The notes under the pieces are model-generated. The model saw only the letters and a program-made list of their open reading frames with translations, made no database searches and was not told the DNA's origin. Position numbers and translations under genes: made by a program. A stretch of 41,303 bases of DNA from Cyanobacteriota bacterium (lineage in GTDB: Bacteria; Cyanobacteriota; Cyanobacteriia; PCC-6307; Cyanobiaceae), in contig JAPLID010000192.1 of assembly GCA_026389285.1 (NCBI GenBank), positions 1 through 41,303 of the forward strand. Direction: 5' to 3'. This document shows, piece after piece, positions 33,065 through 41,303 of the stretch (position 1 is the stretch's first letter; the number at the start of each line of letters is the position of its first letter).

Positions 33065-34573
33065 TCAGGAGTGCTCCTGCTCCAGCAGCCAGTGGGCCAC
33101 CATCCAGGTGGCGCGGCAGTCGTCGCGGTTGTAGAGAAAGATCCGGCCCAGCTGCAGGCGGCCGCGCCGGCGCTGGCGACCGCCCTGACGCCACTGACGC
33201 CACCACAGCAGGCAGCGGGCGCCATCAACACCGCTCTGGCTCCAGCGGAAGCCCCGCCAGCCGGCCACCGCCTTGAGCCCGTAGCTGTTGACCGGCAGCA
33301 ACCAGTGGCGCCGCAGGCGCTGGTGCACATCGATCAGGCGGGCGCGCAGGCGGGCCCGTTCGGCTTCAGTAGCCCCCTGGCGCTCCGCCAGCCGCAGCAA
33401 GCCCACCGATTCGGTCTCGCCGTAATGGAGCACGGGCCAGTCGGGATAGGCGGCCAGCAACCGGGCCAGACGCTGCCAGAGCCTGGCCTCGCCGTGCTCA
33501 TACAAGGCAAGCAGCGGCTGGTAGTAGCCGGCGCCGGGGCCGCTCAGGGGCAACGGCCCCGCAGGCCAGCGGCCTTCGGCATCGCGCTCGAGCCGCAGGA
33601 AGCCATGCAGAAAGTCATCGCGGGCATCGGGATCGGACTCGATGTCGTAAAGCAGCACCCCCGGCGCCTTCGCCAGCTCCGGCAGGGCGGCGCTCCAAGC
33701 TGCCCCCCGCGCCGCCGGAGTGCCATCTGCACTCCGGCGGCGCGGTTCGCCCCCGGCCTGCACCTGGGCCTGGGCCACCAGCTGGGCCGCCACCTCGCGA
33801 TGCTGCTCGCCGTGCACCGCCAGCGCATCGGCCAGCTGGGCCGGCTCTGCCATCGCCAGTTCGGCCAGACTGCGCACCCCCAGCTCCAGCAGCAGATCGC
33901 GCCGCTTGCCGCCGACGCCGCTCACTTCGCTGAGATGGCCTTCGGCGGCGGCCGTTTCATCGCAGAGCGTGCGCCAGCTGCAGAGCGTGCACTTCTTGCG
34001 ATCGTTGACCAGCGGCGGCGGCTCGGTCCGCGTCAGATCCTGGGCCAGCCGCTCGAGGCTCTCATCAAGCTGGCGCTGCAGCCCGGCGGTCAGCTGCAGC
34101 GTTTCGCGCTCGAGGCGGCGATCGCCGCCCGCGACCACCAGGGCCTCCGGTACCGGGGCCTGCTGGTGCTCGGCCAGCAGGCGGCCCCAGAGGGCGAGCT
34201 GCAGCCGGTGTTCACGGGTGAGCCGCCGGCCCTGGCGGGCCAGCACCGGCCGGTAGGCGTAATCCCCCCAGCGGCTCTGGCCGGGCAGCCGTTGCAGCAG
34301 CGAGGGATGGGCCTGCAGCTCGAGATCGGCGCCGCCGCGACCATGGAGCCGCAACCCCATCACCCCGGCAGCTCCTTCGCGGCAGGCGGCCTCGCCATGG
34401 CCCGGCCGGGTGGGCAGCAGGTTCTGGAAACTGCGCTGCTGTTCATCGAGCGCCAGCGCCCGATGGGCGCTCCACTGACGCCGTTGCAGCGGACCATGGC
34501 GATCGAGCCAGGCCCGGCGTTTGCAGCGCAGCCAGCTGCGCAGCAGGCGGTCGGTGAGCAGCTCGGAAGGCAT
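33065..34573 (-). CDS. TM0106-type RecB-like nuclease with RNase H-like domain
   Basis: A 502-residue predicted nuclease. The N-terminal PD-(D/E)XK RecB-like part (about residues 1-190) begins LTDRLLRSWLRCKRRAWLDR, has LRLHGRGGADLELQAHPSLL, and ends in the cysteine-containing RKKCTLCSWRTLCDETA. A helix-hairpin-helix-like segment follows (HLSEVSGVGGKRRDLLLEL). The C-terminal RNase_H_2-like exonuclease domain has VLLYDIESDPDARDDFLHGF (DxE), VLHYGETE and LGRIFLYNRDDCRATWMVAH (final Asp). DNA or RNA processing is the expected activity; a cellular role is not known. ATG 34573 is chosen; the codon before it, TTG 34576, is also possible. It converges on ygfZ, with a 43-base gap. Confidence 0.88.
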   Translation of the reverse strand: MPSELLTDRLLRSWLRCKRRAWLDRHGPLQRRQWSAHRALALDEQQRSFQNLLPTRPGHGEAACREGAAGVMGLRLHGRGGADLELQAHPSLLQRLPGQSRWGDYAYRPVLARQGRRLTREHRLQLALWGRLLAEHQQAPVPEALVVAGGDRRLERETLQLTAGLQRQLDESLERLAQDLTRTEPPPLVNDRKKCTLCSWRTLCDETAAAEGHLSEVSGVGGKRRDLLLELGVRSLAELAMAEPAQLADALAVHGEQHREVAAQLVAQAQVQAGGEPRRRSADGTPAARGAAWSAALPELAKAPGVLLYDIESDPDARDDFLHGFLRLERDAEGRWPAGPLPLSGPGAGYYQPLLALYEHGEARLWQRLARLLAAYPDWPVLHYGETESVGLLRLAERQGATEAERARLRARLIDVHQRLRRHWLLPVNSYGLKAVAGWRGFRWSQSGVDGARCLLWWRQWRQGGRQRRRGRLQLGRIFLYNRDDCRATWMVAHWLLEQEHS

Positions 34574-34680
34574 CAACCCAGGCTAAGCGGCGCGGTGGCC
34601 TGCCCTGAGGCCGTCACCCGGTCGCGGCACGAGTGGTCCCTGGGCTGCTACATGCAAGCCAGATCGACATTGCCTTCCCC

Positions 34681-36150
34681 ATGGCCTCTGCCCCCCTGCC
34701 CCTGGAGGCCAGCCCGATCGCCTTCGGCACCGATGGCTGGCGCGGCCTCCTCGGCGTGGACATCACGGTGGAACGCCTGCTGCCAGTGGCGGCGGCCGCC
34801 GCCCGCGAGTTGGAATCCTCAGCGCCGGCAGGCCTGGACAGCCGCGAGGTGGTGATCGGCTACGACCGCCGCTTCCTGGCGCCGGAGCTGGCCGAAGCGA
34901 TCGCGGCGGCGGTGCGCGGCGCCGACCTGGTACCACTGCTCTCCGACAGCCCCACCCCCACCCCCGCCTCCAGCTGGGCGGTGGTGGAGCGCCAGGCCCT
35001 GGGGGCCCTGGTGATCACCGCCAGCCATAACCCACCCGAGTGGCTGGGCCTGAAGATCAAGGGGCCGTTCGGCGGCTCGGTGGAGGGGGATTTCACCGCC
35101 CGGGTGGAGCGGCGCCTGGCGGCCGGCGGCATCACCGTGCCGATCCCCGGCGACACCGAGCGCTTTGATGCCCTCGGCGCCTATGTGGCGGGCCTGCAGG
35201 CCAGGGTGAACACCGGCGCCCTGGCGGCGGGCCTGGAGCGCCTCGGCTTGTGGGTGATCGTCGATCCGATGCACGGTTCGGCCGCCGGGGTGCTGCCGGC
35301 GTTACTGGGCGAAGGCGCCGTGGCCGCCGGCGTGATCCGTGAGATCCGCGCCAACCGCGATCCCCTGTTCGGCGGCCATCCACCCGAGCCGCTGGCGCCC
35401 TACCTGATCGAGCTGATCGCGCAGGTGCGAGCCTCGACGGCGGCGGGCAAGCCGGCGATGGGCATCGTCTTCGATGGCGACGGCGACCGCATCGCCGCGA
35501 TTGATGAGAACGGCCGCTTCTGCAGCACCCAGCTGCTGATGCCCCTGTTCATCGACCATCTGGCCCGGGCCCGGGCATTGCCTGGCACGGTGATCAAGAC
35601 CGTCAGCGGCTCCGACCTGATGGCGTTGGTGGCCGAAGACCTGGGCCGCACGGTGATTGAGATGCCGGTGGGCTTCAAGTACATCGCCGCCGCGATGCTG
35701 GCCGGCGAGGTGCTGGTGGGAGGTGAGGAATCGGGTGGGGTCGGCTTCGGCATGCACCTGCCCGAGCGCGACGCCCCGTTCGCCGCCCTGCTGCTGATCG
35801 AGGCGCTGGTGGAGGGCGGCGTGCCCCTGGGGCAGCGCATCGATGCCCTGCAGGAGCGCTGCGGCGGTGCCGCCCACTACGACCGTCTCGACCTGCGCCT
35901 ACCCGACATGGCCGCCCGCGGGCGCCTGGAGCGCTTTCTGGCGGAGACCCCGCCTGCCGAAGTGGCCGGAGCGCCGGTGCGGGAGGTGATCACCACCGAC
36001 GGGGTCAAGCTGCGGCTGGGCCCGAACCACTGGCTGATGCTGCGCTTCTCCGGCACCGAACCGCTGCTGCGGCTCTACTGCGAAGCCCCCTCCGCCCAGC
36101 GGGTGGCCGACGTGCTGGGCTGGGCGCGGCAGCTCGCCGAGTCGGTGTAG
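34681..36150 (+). CDS. Phosphoglucomutase/phosphomannomutase family protein
   Basis: A 489-residue alpha-D-phosphohexomutase. The four conserved elements are present: the phosphoserine loop VITASHNPPEWLGLKIKGPF with S115, the metal loop IVFDGDGDRIAAIDENG, the sugar-binding loop VLVGGEESGGVGFG, and the phosphate-binding loop LRFSGTEPLLRLYCE. The start FGTDGWRG is typical of the bacterial glucose-/mannose-phosphate mutase group. Sugar preference cannot be decided. It feeds sugar nucleotides or glycogen. ATG 34681. It is divergent from the nuclease, with 107 bases between. Confidence 0.93.
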   Translation: MASAPLPLEASPIAFGTDGWRGLLGVDITVERLLPVAAAAARELESSAPAGLDSREVVIGYDRRFLAPELAEAIAAAVRGADLVPLLSDSPTPTPASSWAVVERQALGALVITASHNPPEWLGLKIKGPFGGSVEGDFTARVERRLAAGGITVPIPGDTERFDALGAYVAGLQARVNTGALAAGLERLGLWVIVDPMHGSAAGVLPALLGEGAVAAGVIREIRANRDPLFGGHPPEPLAPYLIELIAQVRASTAAGKPAMGIVFDGDGDRIAAIDENGRFCSTQLLMPLFIDHLARARALPGTVIKTVSGSDLMALVAEDLGRTVIEMPVGFKYIAAAMLAGEVLVGGEESGGVGFGMHLPERDAPFAALLLIEALVEGGVPLGQRIDALQERCGGAAHYDRLDLRLPDMAARGRLERFLAETPPAEVAGAPVREVITTDGVKLRLGPNHWLMLRFSGTEPLLRLYCEAPSAQRVADVLGWARQLAESV

Positions 36151-36433
36151 CCGCAAGGCGCCCGCGCCGCTCGCCCGAGCCGCGCCTCACCCTCGCCGGT
36201 CGAAGCGGCTGCCGGGGTTGAGAAAGCCTCAAGGGCAAGGCAGCGGGAACTGCTACTGCCTTGACTCCCGCCCCAAGGCCTTCCTGTCACGGCATGGCTT
36301 GTGCAGCGTTCAGGTCCAGCCTTCCAGGCAGCTTCACGGAAGAGCCTTGCCGGCCTTCGCTTGGCGATGGCCACAGAACGGTCTTCCCCCCGATGCCCGC
36401 ACCCAACAGCCTTCAACCCCAGCACCCAGATCC

Positions 36434-37036
36434 ATGACAGCCCCAGCCCCCACTCCCCTGGTGATCGCCAGCGGTAATGCCGGCAAGGTGCGCGAGTTCG
36501 CCCATCTGCTGGCCGCTCTGCCCCTGGAGATCCGGCCCCAGCCCGAGGGCCTGGAGGTGGAGGAAACGGGCAGCACCTTTGCCGAAAACGCCCGCCTCAA
36601 GGCCACGGCGGTGGCCCTGGCCACGGGCTGCTGGGCCCTGGCCGACGATTCAGGGCTGGCGGTGGACGCCATGGGCGGCGCCCCGGGGGTGCATTCGGCC
36701 CGCTACGCCGCCAGCGACCCGGAGCGAATCGCCAGGCTGCTGCGCGAACTGGCTGCCGCCCGAGGTCCCGAGCGCCGCGCCCAGTTCAGCGCCGCCCTGG
36801 CGGTCGCCGACCCCAGCGGCGCCATCGTGCTGGAGGTGGAGGGGCACTGCCCGGGGCTGATCCTGGAGGCGCCCCGCGGCAGCGGCGGCTTCGGCTACGA
36901 CCCAGTGTTTCTGGTGCCCGAAACCGGCCTGACCTTCGCCGAGATGGACAAGGCCACCAAGGGGCGGATCGGCCATCGCGGCCGGGCCTTCGCTCTGCTG
37001 GAGCCAGGGCTCAGGGAGCTGCTGGGGGCTGGATGA
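36434..37036 (+). CDS. rdgB: RdgB/HAM1 family XTP/dITP diphosphatase
   Basis: A housekeeping nucleotide pyrophosphatase that removes non-canonical purine nucleotides (XTP, dITP, ITP). 200 residues, normal length. Motifs: VIASGNAGKVREFAHLLA at the start (SxNxGK), TGSTFAENARLKATAVALAT, the metal-binding ALADDSGLAVDAMGGAPGVH followed by SARYA, RGSGGFGYDPVFLVPETGLT (phosphate and base site) and TKGRIGHRGRAFALL. Start ATG at 36434. The 283 bases upstream hold no recognisable gene. Confidence 0.94.
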   Translation: MTAPAPTPLVIASGNAGKVREFAHLLAALPLEIRPQPEGLEVEETGSTFAENARLKATAVALATGCWALADDSGLAVDAMGGAPGVHSARYAASDPERIARLLRELAAARGPERRAQFSAALAVADPSGAIVLEVEGHCPGLILEAPRGSGGFGYDPVFLVPETGLTFAEMDKATKGRIGHRGRAFALLEPGLRELLGAG

Positions 37037-37159
37037 CCGGCGGAAGGCCGATCACCGCCAGCAGGATCGTCAGCCGCAGAGCCGTCTGGGAACTGGTGTG
37101 GTGGCCGAGTCACGCCAGCCTGGGCCCCTAGACTTAAAAAGAACTTATCAAAGTTTCTC

Positions 37160-37324
37160 ATGTCAAAAGCTCAGCTGATCTCTTTCTTCGCCAAGGTCGA
37201 CGCCGATCCCGCCCTCAAGCTCCAGGTGGATGCGGCCACTGATACCAGCGCCGTAGTCGCCATCGCCCAGACCGAAGGCTTCCTGTTTTCAGCGGCCAGC
37301 CTCAGCCGTCATCAGCGGGGTTGA
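37160..37324 (+). CDS. Nif11-type leader-like small protein (RiPP precursor leader without core)
   Basis: A 54-residue ORF, too short for many gene finders: MSKAQLISFFAKVDADPALK, LQVDAATDTSAVVAIAQTEG, FLFSAASLSRHQRG. This is the Nif11 (N-terminal nitrogen-fixation/nitrile-hydratase-like leader) pattern: L..F..KV..D..L...V.AA.....VVAIA...GF.FS...L. In cyanobacteria such leaders head precursors of modified peptides, including prochlorosins. Here the protein stops just after the leader-type helix: there is no Gly-Gly cleavage site, acidic C-terminal leader segment or Ser/Thr/Cys-rich core. No LanM or other modifying enzyme is in the window. It may be a truncated precursor or one of the stand-alone Nif11 proteins. 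An AT-rich leader precedes it. No clear ribosome binding site. Confidence 0.7.
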   Translation: MSKAQLISFFAKVDADPALKLQVDAATDTSAVVAIAQTEGFLFSAASLSRHQRG

Positions 37325-37360
37325 GGCTGAAGGGCCAAGCGCCAGCAGGCCCAGTCCTGA

Positions 37361-38085
<725 letters not shown>

Positions 38086-38199
38086 AGGGAGACGCAGCAG
38101 CATCTCGTTAGGTGGATTGGATCGAGGTGCCATCGGCTCCGAGGCCTCGTGGGGCCTGCCCTCAGCTCGCGCCCCACAAGCTGAACGAAACGTGCTTCG

Positions 38200-38671
38200 C
38201 CGCCGAGTGAAAGTCCTGGTCCGTCGTCAATCCCGACAGCAACCGCCTGCGTCGCCGCAGCGATCGCTTTTGCCGGCTGGCGTTGGTGGCCGCCCTGGGC
38301 TTTGTGCTGCTGATCCCTTTGCAGCTCGCCTCCAGCTGGGGCAGCCTCAACCTGCTCGCCAACGGCCAGAATCAGCAGCGGCGTCAGGGGCTGGCCAGCC
38401 GCCGGGCATCCCTGCCGATTGCCCAGAGCGGCAGCGCAACCTGCTCGAAGGCCTGGCCCGCTCGGAACGCCAGCTCACCCGTTCGGCCGCCACGGCCCCC
38501 ATCCCCTGGCCCGCCCTGATCGAGACCAGCCTGCGTGTGATCCCCACGGCGCTTGCCCTGGCTGGCGCTTTCGCCGCCCTCGCGTTTGGCCACGGCGGCC
38601 GGCCAGCCGGCAAGCAGGCCCTGGCGCAGGAGGCCTATTTCGAGGCCCTGGGCAGGGATGCAGGGGGTTGA
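38200..38671 (+). pseudogene. Decayed membrane-protein gene (HpsJ-like), frameshifted
   Basis: Two pieces of one protein lie in different frames. The first (from about 38225) reads NPDSNRLRRRSDRFCRLALV, AALGFVLLIPLQLASSWGSL, NLLANGQNQQRRQGLASRR. The second (about 38430 to the TGA at 38669-38671) reads RQRNLLEGLARSERQLTRSA, IPWPALIETSLRVIPTALAL, AGAFAALAFGHGGRPAGKQA. Together they give a charged head, one membrane helix, a coiled region and a second helix, which resembles cyanobacterial HpsJ-like proteins; this identification is tentative. The first frame has an in-frame TGA just upstream and no start codon. The middle is shortened with a frame change near 38415-38430. It lies between the two toxin-antitoxin modules. 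Confidence 0.6.
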
Positions 38672-38674
38672 GGC

Positions 38675-38691
38675 GCTAGCATTTTGCTAGC
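38675..38691. promoter_or_regulatory. GCTAGC-ATTTT-GCTAGC, candidate antitoxin operator
   Basis: Two copies of the palindromic hexamer GCTAGC spaced by ATTTT, 11 bp apart (one helical turn), ending 16 bases before the ATG of the ribbon-helix-helix antitoxin. FitA/Arc-type repressors bind paired half-sites on one DNA face, so this is a good autoregulation candidate. The AT-rich centre could also contain the -10 region. Confidence 0.6.
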
Positions 38692-38707
38692 AGTTGATCC
38701 GAGCGCG

Positions 38708-38968
38708 ATGAACACGCTGGTGCTACGTCAAGTGCCTGACCATCTATACAGGCGACTCAAATCCATCGCCAGCTCCAACCGGCGCTCCATGAACCAGGAG
38801 GCGATCCTGGCCCTGGCGGTCGGCCTGCCCGGCGAGCCTCCACCTCAGCGTCCGGACGTCGAGGCCTCGCGGCGCTGGCTGGAGCAGCAGATCTGGAACC
38901 TGCCGCTGCAGGACTCCCGCAGCGCCGAAGAGATCCTGGGCTTTGGCGATGATGGCCTCTGCCACTGA
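38708..38968 (+). CDS. FitA-like ribbon-helix-helix antitoxin
   Basis: An 86-residue antitoxin. MNTLVLRQVPDHLYRRLKSI, ASSNRRSMNQEAILALAVGL is a ribbon-helix-helix DNA-binding unit of the Arc/FitA type (beta strand LVLRQVP, helix HLYRRLKSIAS, helix MNQEAILAL). The tail DVEASRRWLEQQIWNLPLQD should contact the toxin. ATG 38708 is chosen over TTG 38684 because the ribbon strand follows immediately. Its 3' end overlaps the VapC-like toxin gene. Confidence 0.88.
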   Translation: MNTLVLRQVPDHLYRRLKSIASSNRRSMNQEAILALAVGLPGEPPPQRPDVEASRRWLEQQIWNLPLQDSRSAEEILGFGDDGLCH

Positions 38969-39377
38969 GAGCACGCTCGCGATCGACCTGGTGGTGGACA
39001 CCAGCGCCGTGATGGCGGTGGTGCTGCGGGAGCCGCTCGGCGCTGCCGTGCTTGAGCGCCTCTGCCAGGCGGCGCAGCCGGCATTGGCGGCCCCCACCCG
39101 CACAGAAATCCTGGTGGTGGCCCTGGCCAAGCTGGGGGAGATCGGCCTGGAGCGCACCGGCGCGTTTCTCGAGCAGCAGGCGATTGCCACGGTGGCCTGG
39201 GATCAGGAACTGGCGGATGCCGCGGCGGCGGCGTTTCAGCGTTATGGCCGAGGACGCCACCCCAGCGCGGTCAATTTCGGGGACTGCTTCTCCTACGCGC
39301 TGGCCCATCGGCTGCAGGTGCCGCTGTTGTTCGTAGGCAACGATTTCAGCCGCACCGATCTGCAGATAGCACTGTGA
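38949..39377 (+). CDS. Type II toxin, VapC/FitB-like PIN-domain ribonuclease
   Basis: A PIN-domain toxin of about 142 residues. Catalytic acids are in LVVDTSAVMAVVLREP (Asp), APTRTEILVVALAKL (Glu), NFGDCFSYALAHRL (Asp) and FVGNDFSRTDLQIAL (Asp). The FGDCFSYALA motif is typical of the subgroup found with ribbon-helix-helix antitoxins. Start ATG at 38949 (38952 and TTG 38943 are alternatives), overlapping the antitoxin by about 20 bases. It differs in sequence from the other VapC 0.9 kb upstream, so this is not a simple duplication. Confidence 0.88.
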   Translation: MMASATESTLAIDLVVDTSAVMAVVLREPLGAAVLERLCQAAQPALAAPTRTEILVVALAKLGEIGLERTGAFLEQQAIATVAWDQELADAAAAAFQRYGRGRHPSAVNFGDCFSYALAHRLQVPLLFVGNDFSRTDLQIAL

Positions 39378-39504
39378 ACCAGCTGGCCTGCACGGATGTG
39401 TAGGACCCTCATGTGGGCAGGCGCCTTCGCGGTTGCGCTCGCGCTGATCCCAACAGTCGGGGAGTGGGGGCGGTCAGGGACCAGGTAACGGCTGAGCGGC
39501 CCAC

Positions 39505-39801
39505 TCAACCCACCCCCAGATCGCCCACGGCGCCGATCCATTGGTGCAGGCACCAGTCGACGCTGCCGCTGGTCAGCATCGGGTCCTGGCGGATCAGGGT
39601 TTCGGCGGCCGCGTGATCGCTGGCCTCCAGCAGCAGCAAGCCGCCGCCGCCGGGGCGCCCGTCGCCATCGACCAGATAGCCGCTGCTGATCTTCACCCCT
39701 TGCCGGCGCAGCTGCCCCACCCAGTCGCGATGGGCCTGCAGGTGGGGGACCACCTCAGCGTGGGGAACGCGGATGGTCTCGGTCTTGATGAACCAGGGCA
39801 T
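39505..39801 (-). CDS. YciI family protein
   Basis: A 98-residue protein of the ferredoxin-like YciI family. Recognisable parts are MPWFIKTETIRVPHAEVVPH, HRDWVGQLRRQGVKISSGYL, DGDGRPGGGGLLLLEASDHA and AAETLIRQDPMLTSGSVDW. YciI proteins carry a conserved His/Asp pair and are presumed small-molecule enzymes, but have no general assigned reaction. ATG 39801 fits the family; an open frame to 39999 does not. It is divergent from the SIMPL gene across 221 bases. Confidence 0.85.
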   Translation of the reverse strand: MPWFIKTETIRVPHAEVVPHLQAHRDWVGQLRRQGVKISSGYLVDGDGRPGGGGLLLLEASDHAAAETLIRQDPMLTSGSVDWCLHQWIGAVGDLGVG

Positions 39802-40022
39802 TGCTGGATTCTGGCCGGCTGCAGCCAACCGGCTCTGGTCGGACCGGGTGCGAGGGCCAAGCGGTTGCAGGCCGAGGAACCGAAAGCGGCCCGTCAGAGG
39901 CCACTTTCTGAAATCGGCGACGGCGGCATCCGGCCGTGATGGTTCAACGCAGCGAATTGCCCCCGAACGCGGACCGCCGCCCACCAGCGGCTCCAGCATG
40001 AAGATCGATCCAGGCCAAGGCC

Positions 40023-40784
40023 ATGAAAACCCCTGCGAACCTTGGCCACCGCGTTGCCAGCCAGCTGCGGCGCACGCCGCCGCTGGTGGCGGCGATGGCG
40101 GTGCTGGGGGTGGGGATGGTGCTTTCCAGCGCCATCCTGGTCAAGGGCATCCGCCGCGCCAATGACACGATCACGGTCACCGGCGCCAGCACCGAACGCA
40201 TCCGCAGCGACCACGTCGACTGGAGTGTGTCGGTGGCCGTCAGCGGCCCCAGCCAGCAGGCCTCGTATCAGGTCCTGCAACCGGTGGTCAGCCAGACCGT
40301 GGCCTTCCTGGAAGCCCAGGGCATCGCCGCCGCTCAGATCCAGCGGGATGCGGTGCGCTCCGATCGGGAGGATCAGCGCGATCCCCGCAGCAACGAACTG
40401 CGCTCCACCAGCTGGACCAGCCGCCAGGAGATCCGGGTCAGCAGCCCGGATGTGGACAAGGTGCGCGCTGTGGCCGCCGCCGCCGGTGAGCTGATCGGCC
40501 AGGGGGTGCCGCTGATGATCAATCCGCCCGCCTTCACCTACACCAAGCTGGCCGAAAAACGGGTCGACATGCTGGCCAAGGCCACCCGCGACGCCGCCGA
40601 ACGAGCCAGGGCCATCGCCCGCGAGGCTGGCAGCTCCATCGGGCCGATCACCAACGCCGACACCGGCACCTTCCAGCTCACCGCCCCCAACTCCACCGAT
40701 GTCGGCAACAGCGGCTCCTATGACACCACCACAGTGGACAAGGACATCACGGCGGTGATGGCGGTGACCTTCCGGGTGCGCTGA
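40023..40784 (+). CDS. SIMPL-domain (DUF541) protein with N-terminal membrane anchor
   Basis: A 253-residue protein. One N-terminal hydrophobic segment (PPLVAAMAVLGVGMVLSSAI, LVKG, about residues 19-42) is an anchor or uncleaved signal. The SIMPL/DUF541 body follows: ANDTITVTGASTERIRSDHV, VAFLEAQGIAAAQIQRDAV, PAFTYTKLAEKRVDMLAKAT, RDAAERARAIAREAGSSIGP, and the terminal DKDITAVMAVTFRVR. SIMPL proteins are periplasmic or membrane-anchored; related proteins have been linked to oxidative stress and signalling, but no general function is fixed. ATG 40023. The stop codon lies in a 16-bp near-perfect tandem repeat. Confidence 0.9.
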   Translation: MKTPANLGHRVASQLRRTPPLVAAMAVLGVGMVLSSAILVKGIRRANDTITVTGASTERIRSDHVDWSVSVAVSGPSQQASYQVLQPVVSQTVAFLEAQGIAAAQIQRDAVRSDREDQRDPRSNELRSTSWTSRQEIRVSSPDVDKVRAVAAAAGELIGQGVPLMINPPAFTYTKLAEKRVDMLAKATRDAAERARAIAREAGSSIGPITNADTGTFQLTAPNSTDVGNSGSYDTTTVDKDITAVMAVTFRVR

Positions 40785-40807
40785 GATCAGAGTGCGCTGA
40801 GAGCAGG
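40776..40807. repeat. 16-bp tandem duplication spanning the SIMPL-gene stop codon
   Basis: GTGCGCTGAGATCAGA (40776-40791) is followed directly by GTGCGCTGAGAGCAGG (40792-40807), 14 of 16 identical. The first copy contains the last two codons and the TGA of the SIMPL gene. It is the same kind of event as at psbK. Confidence 0.85.
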
Positions 40808-40839
40808 GGCGTGGAGAATCCAGAGGAATGGAGGAGCCG

Positions 40840-41303
40840 ATGAAGATCGCCCGCTACCGCGACCCCGACGGCGCCGTGCAGTTCGCCCAGGTCCATGACG
40901 ACGGGCGCCATGAGCGGCTGAACGGCAACCCGCTGGGGCCCGATGGCACCGTGCGCCCCAGAGGTGAGGAGGCCCGGATCGCCTGCCTGCTGGCGCCGCT
41001 GGAGCCGGTGGCGATCCTGGGCATCGGCGTCAACTACCGCCGCCATGCCGCCGAGTTCGGCTCTCCGATTCCCCAGAATCCGGTGCTGTTCCTGAAGCCG
41101 CCTTCGGCCCTGCAGCACCCCAACGCCCCGATTGAGCTGCCCACTACCCTCGCCAGCCACCAGGTGGATGCCGAAGCCGAGCTGGCGGTGGTGATCGGCC
41201 GGCGTTGCCGCAATGTGTCCCGCGAGGAGGCCCTCGCCTATGTGCTCGGCTACACCTGCGCCAACGACGTCAGCGCCCGCGACTGGCAGAAGCGCCCCGA
41301 ACT
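40840..41303 (+). CDS. Fumarylacetoacetate hydrolase family protein, 3' end outside window
   Basis: The first 154 residues of an FAH-superfamily enzyme: MKIARYRDPDGAVQFAQVHD, then VAILGIGVNYRRHAAEFGSP, NPVLFLKPPSALQHPNAPIE, and the metal-site region DAEAELAVVIGRRCRNVSRE, EALAYVLGYTCANDVSARDW. The catalytic His of the NYxxHAxE motif and the metal-binding Glu of EAELAVVIG are visible. Members hydrolyse or decarboxylate acylpyruvates and related catabolic intermediates; the substrate is unknown. ATG 40840 is chosen because GGAGGAG lies six bases upstream; ATG 40828 is in frame but too close to its purine-rich site. Confidence 0.9.
   Translation, partial: MKIARYRDPDGAVQFAQVHDDGRHERLNGNPLGPDGTVRPRGEEARIACLLAPLEPVAILGIGVNYRRHAAEFGSPIPQNPVLFLKPPSALQHPNAPIELPTTLASHQVDAEAELAVVIGRRCRNVSREEALAYVLGYTCANDVSARDWQKRPE

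Noticed and set aside
32693..34855. A 720-codon plus-strand frame across ygfZ and the nuclease gene
   Set aside because: It is antisense to the well-supported TM0106-type nuclease and overlaps ygfZ and the hexomutase in other frames. It is a shadow without motifs.

Overview
The window looks like a chromosome segment of a high-GC picocyanobacterium of the Cyanobium / alpha-cyanobacterial Synechococcus type. The main reasons are a psbK gene directly behind tgt, a string of small cyanobacteria-restricted families (DUF2811, DUF3181, DUF1997, DUF4079, DUF3155), a picocyanobacterial-style histidine kinase, and very GC-rich codon use almost throughout. This placement is inferred from gene content; no 16S or other taxonomic marker is present.

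Layout. 1-3.1 kb (minus): a damaged leuC, a heptanucleotide repeat array, a D-2-hydroxyacid dehydrogenase and DUF2811, then about 0.5 kb without a gene. 3.1-7.0 kb (minus): cinA, a WecA/MraY-type GlcNAc-1-P transferase, glyA, a terminator and tRNA-Arg(ACG). 7.1-12.7 kb: three small conserved proteins, murJ (minus), then sfsA, ispH and DUF1997 (plus). 12.7-16.3 kb: DUF4079 and purH (minus), an esterase (plus), DUF3155 (minus). 16.7-21.3 kb: a sensor histidine kinase convergent with cobS, a damaged tgt running in frame into psbK, and a WecG/TagA/CpsF glycosyltransferase. 21.6-27.1 kb: a large phosphorylase-kinase/GH15-like protein, a Gfo/Idh/MocA oxidoreductase and a broken CNNM/CorC protein. 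27.1-30.4 kb: a compositionally different stretch with two overlapping gene relics and an AT-richer SulP anion transporter, ending at tRNA-Met(CAT). 30.5-37.0 kb: an exported protein, pyrE, ygfZ, a TM0106-type nuclease, a phosphohexomutase and rdgB. 37.1-39.4 kb: a Nif11-type leader-like peptide and two toxin-antitoxin modules around a decayed membrane-protein gene. 39.5-41.3 kb: a YciI-like protein, a SIMPL-domain protein and the start of a fumarylacetoacetate hydrolase family gene.

How the genes fit together. Most are housekeeping: purine and pyrimidine synthesis, one-carbon metabolism, isoprenoids, cobalamin, cell envelope, tRNA modification, photosystem II. The accessory content is the 27-30 kb SulP stretch and the 37-39 kb small-gene/toxin-antitoxin stretch.

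The most striking signal is repeated damage. leuC, tgt and the CNNM/CorC gene have each lost an internal block, and in leuC and tgt the block contains active-site residues. tgt has also lost its stop codon, and two more loci are frameshifted relics. These could be real gene decay or artefacts of a draft or metagenome assembly; the sequence alone cannot decide. A second pattern is short tandem duplications that start at or span a stop codon, at three loci. I do not see CRISPR, prophage, transposase or integrase genes.
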